A stretch of 6,162 bases of DNA from Alphaproteobacteria bacterium (GTDB lineage: Bacteria; Pseudomonadota; Alphaproteobacteria; UBA828): NCBI GenBank assembly GCA_018668475.1, contig JABJCZ010000296.1, forward strand, positions 1 to 6,162. Direction: 5' to 3'. A model generated the notes under the pieces. That model saw nothing but the letters and a program-made list of their open reading frames with translations, was not told the DNA's origin and did not search any database. The position numbers were made by a program, and so were the translations under genes. Position 1 is the stretch's first letter, and every line of letters begins with the position of its first letter. Of this stretch, positions 6,115 to 6,162 are shown piece by piece.

Positions 6115-6162
6115 GACGTGGGCTAATTGCGCTGAGCCCCGCAGGGCATGATGCCCCACGTC
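6115..6162 (-). other. Nested inverted repeats upstream of the oxidoreductase; possible structured leader or operator
   Basis: The upstream region carries an outer inverted repeat GACGTGGG (6115-6122) with CCCACGTC (6155-6162). Inside it are GGGCT (6120-6124) with AGCCC (6135-6139), and GGGCAT-G-ATGCCC (6144-6156). Read as minus-strand RNA, a 6-bp outer stem plus two inner 4- to 5-bp hairpins would give a compact three-way junction ending 26 bases before the start codon. Alternatively these are operator half-sites or the terminator of an upstream gene. The outer arm touches the window edge, so its full length is unknown. GC richness makes some such pairing expected by chance. Confidence 0.3.

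Noticed and set aside
1..6162. Mobile elements, CRISPR arrays, tRNA or rRNA genes, toxin-antitoxin or defence genes
   Set aside because: I saw no direct-repeat arrays, transposase or integrase motifs, tRNA-like cloverleaf sequences or defence domains. All long frames are explained by housekeeping or metabolic genes of similar base composition.

Overview
The window is ordinary, densely coded chromosomal DNA from a GC-rich bacterium, most likely a proteobacterium (alpha or gamma). This rests on the high GC at third codon positions, a DUF1244 protein, and a single-chain (fused) indolepyruvate ferredoxin oxidoreductase with a DUF6537-type tail. I see no phage, transposon, CRISPR, tRNA or rRNA. 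The taxonomic guess comes from gene content only.

Layout, left to right: (1) 1-432, minus strand, the first 144 codons of a glycerate 2-kinase (MOFRL family) that runs off the left edge. (2) 494-1396, minus strand, a 10-TM EamA/DMT-type permease. (3) 1397-1548, a 152-bp divergent spacer with weak promoter-like elements in both directions and two short palindromes. (4) 1549-1848, plus strand, a 99-aa DUF1244 protein. (5) 1849-1864, a 16-bp convergent junction whose flanks carry a cluster of GGGTC/GACCC repeats. (6) 1865-2590, minus strand, an atypical short-chain dehydrogenase/reductase (SDR). (7) 2612-6088, minus strand, a complete 1158-aa indolepyruvate ferredoxin oxidoreductase-type enzyme. 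(8) 6089-6162, its upstream region, with nested inverted repeats that could fold as a compact three-way junction.

The oxidoreductase and the SDR are 21 bp apart in the same direction, and the SDR ribosome-binding site lies in that gap, so they almost certainly form one transcript. By family knowledge the large enzyme oxidatively decarboxylates aryl (or related) 2-oxo acids to acyl-CoA, passing electrons to ferredoxin. The SDR may act on a related metabolite, but it lacks the catalytic tyrosine, so its chemistry is uncertain. The permease and the glycerate kinase point the same way but are 61 bp apart, and an extended -10-like element just upstream of the kinase suggests it may have its own promoter.

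I found no clear evidence of a wholly new system. The points most worth a second look are the SDR with leucine in the tyrosine position and its pairing with the oxidoreductase, the structured leader at the right edge, and the possible near-leaderless start of the glycerate kinase.
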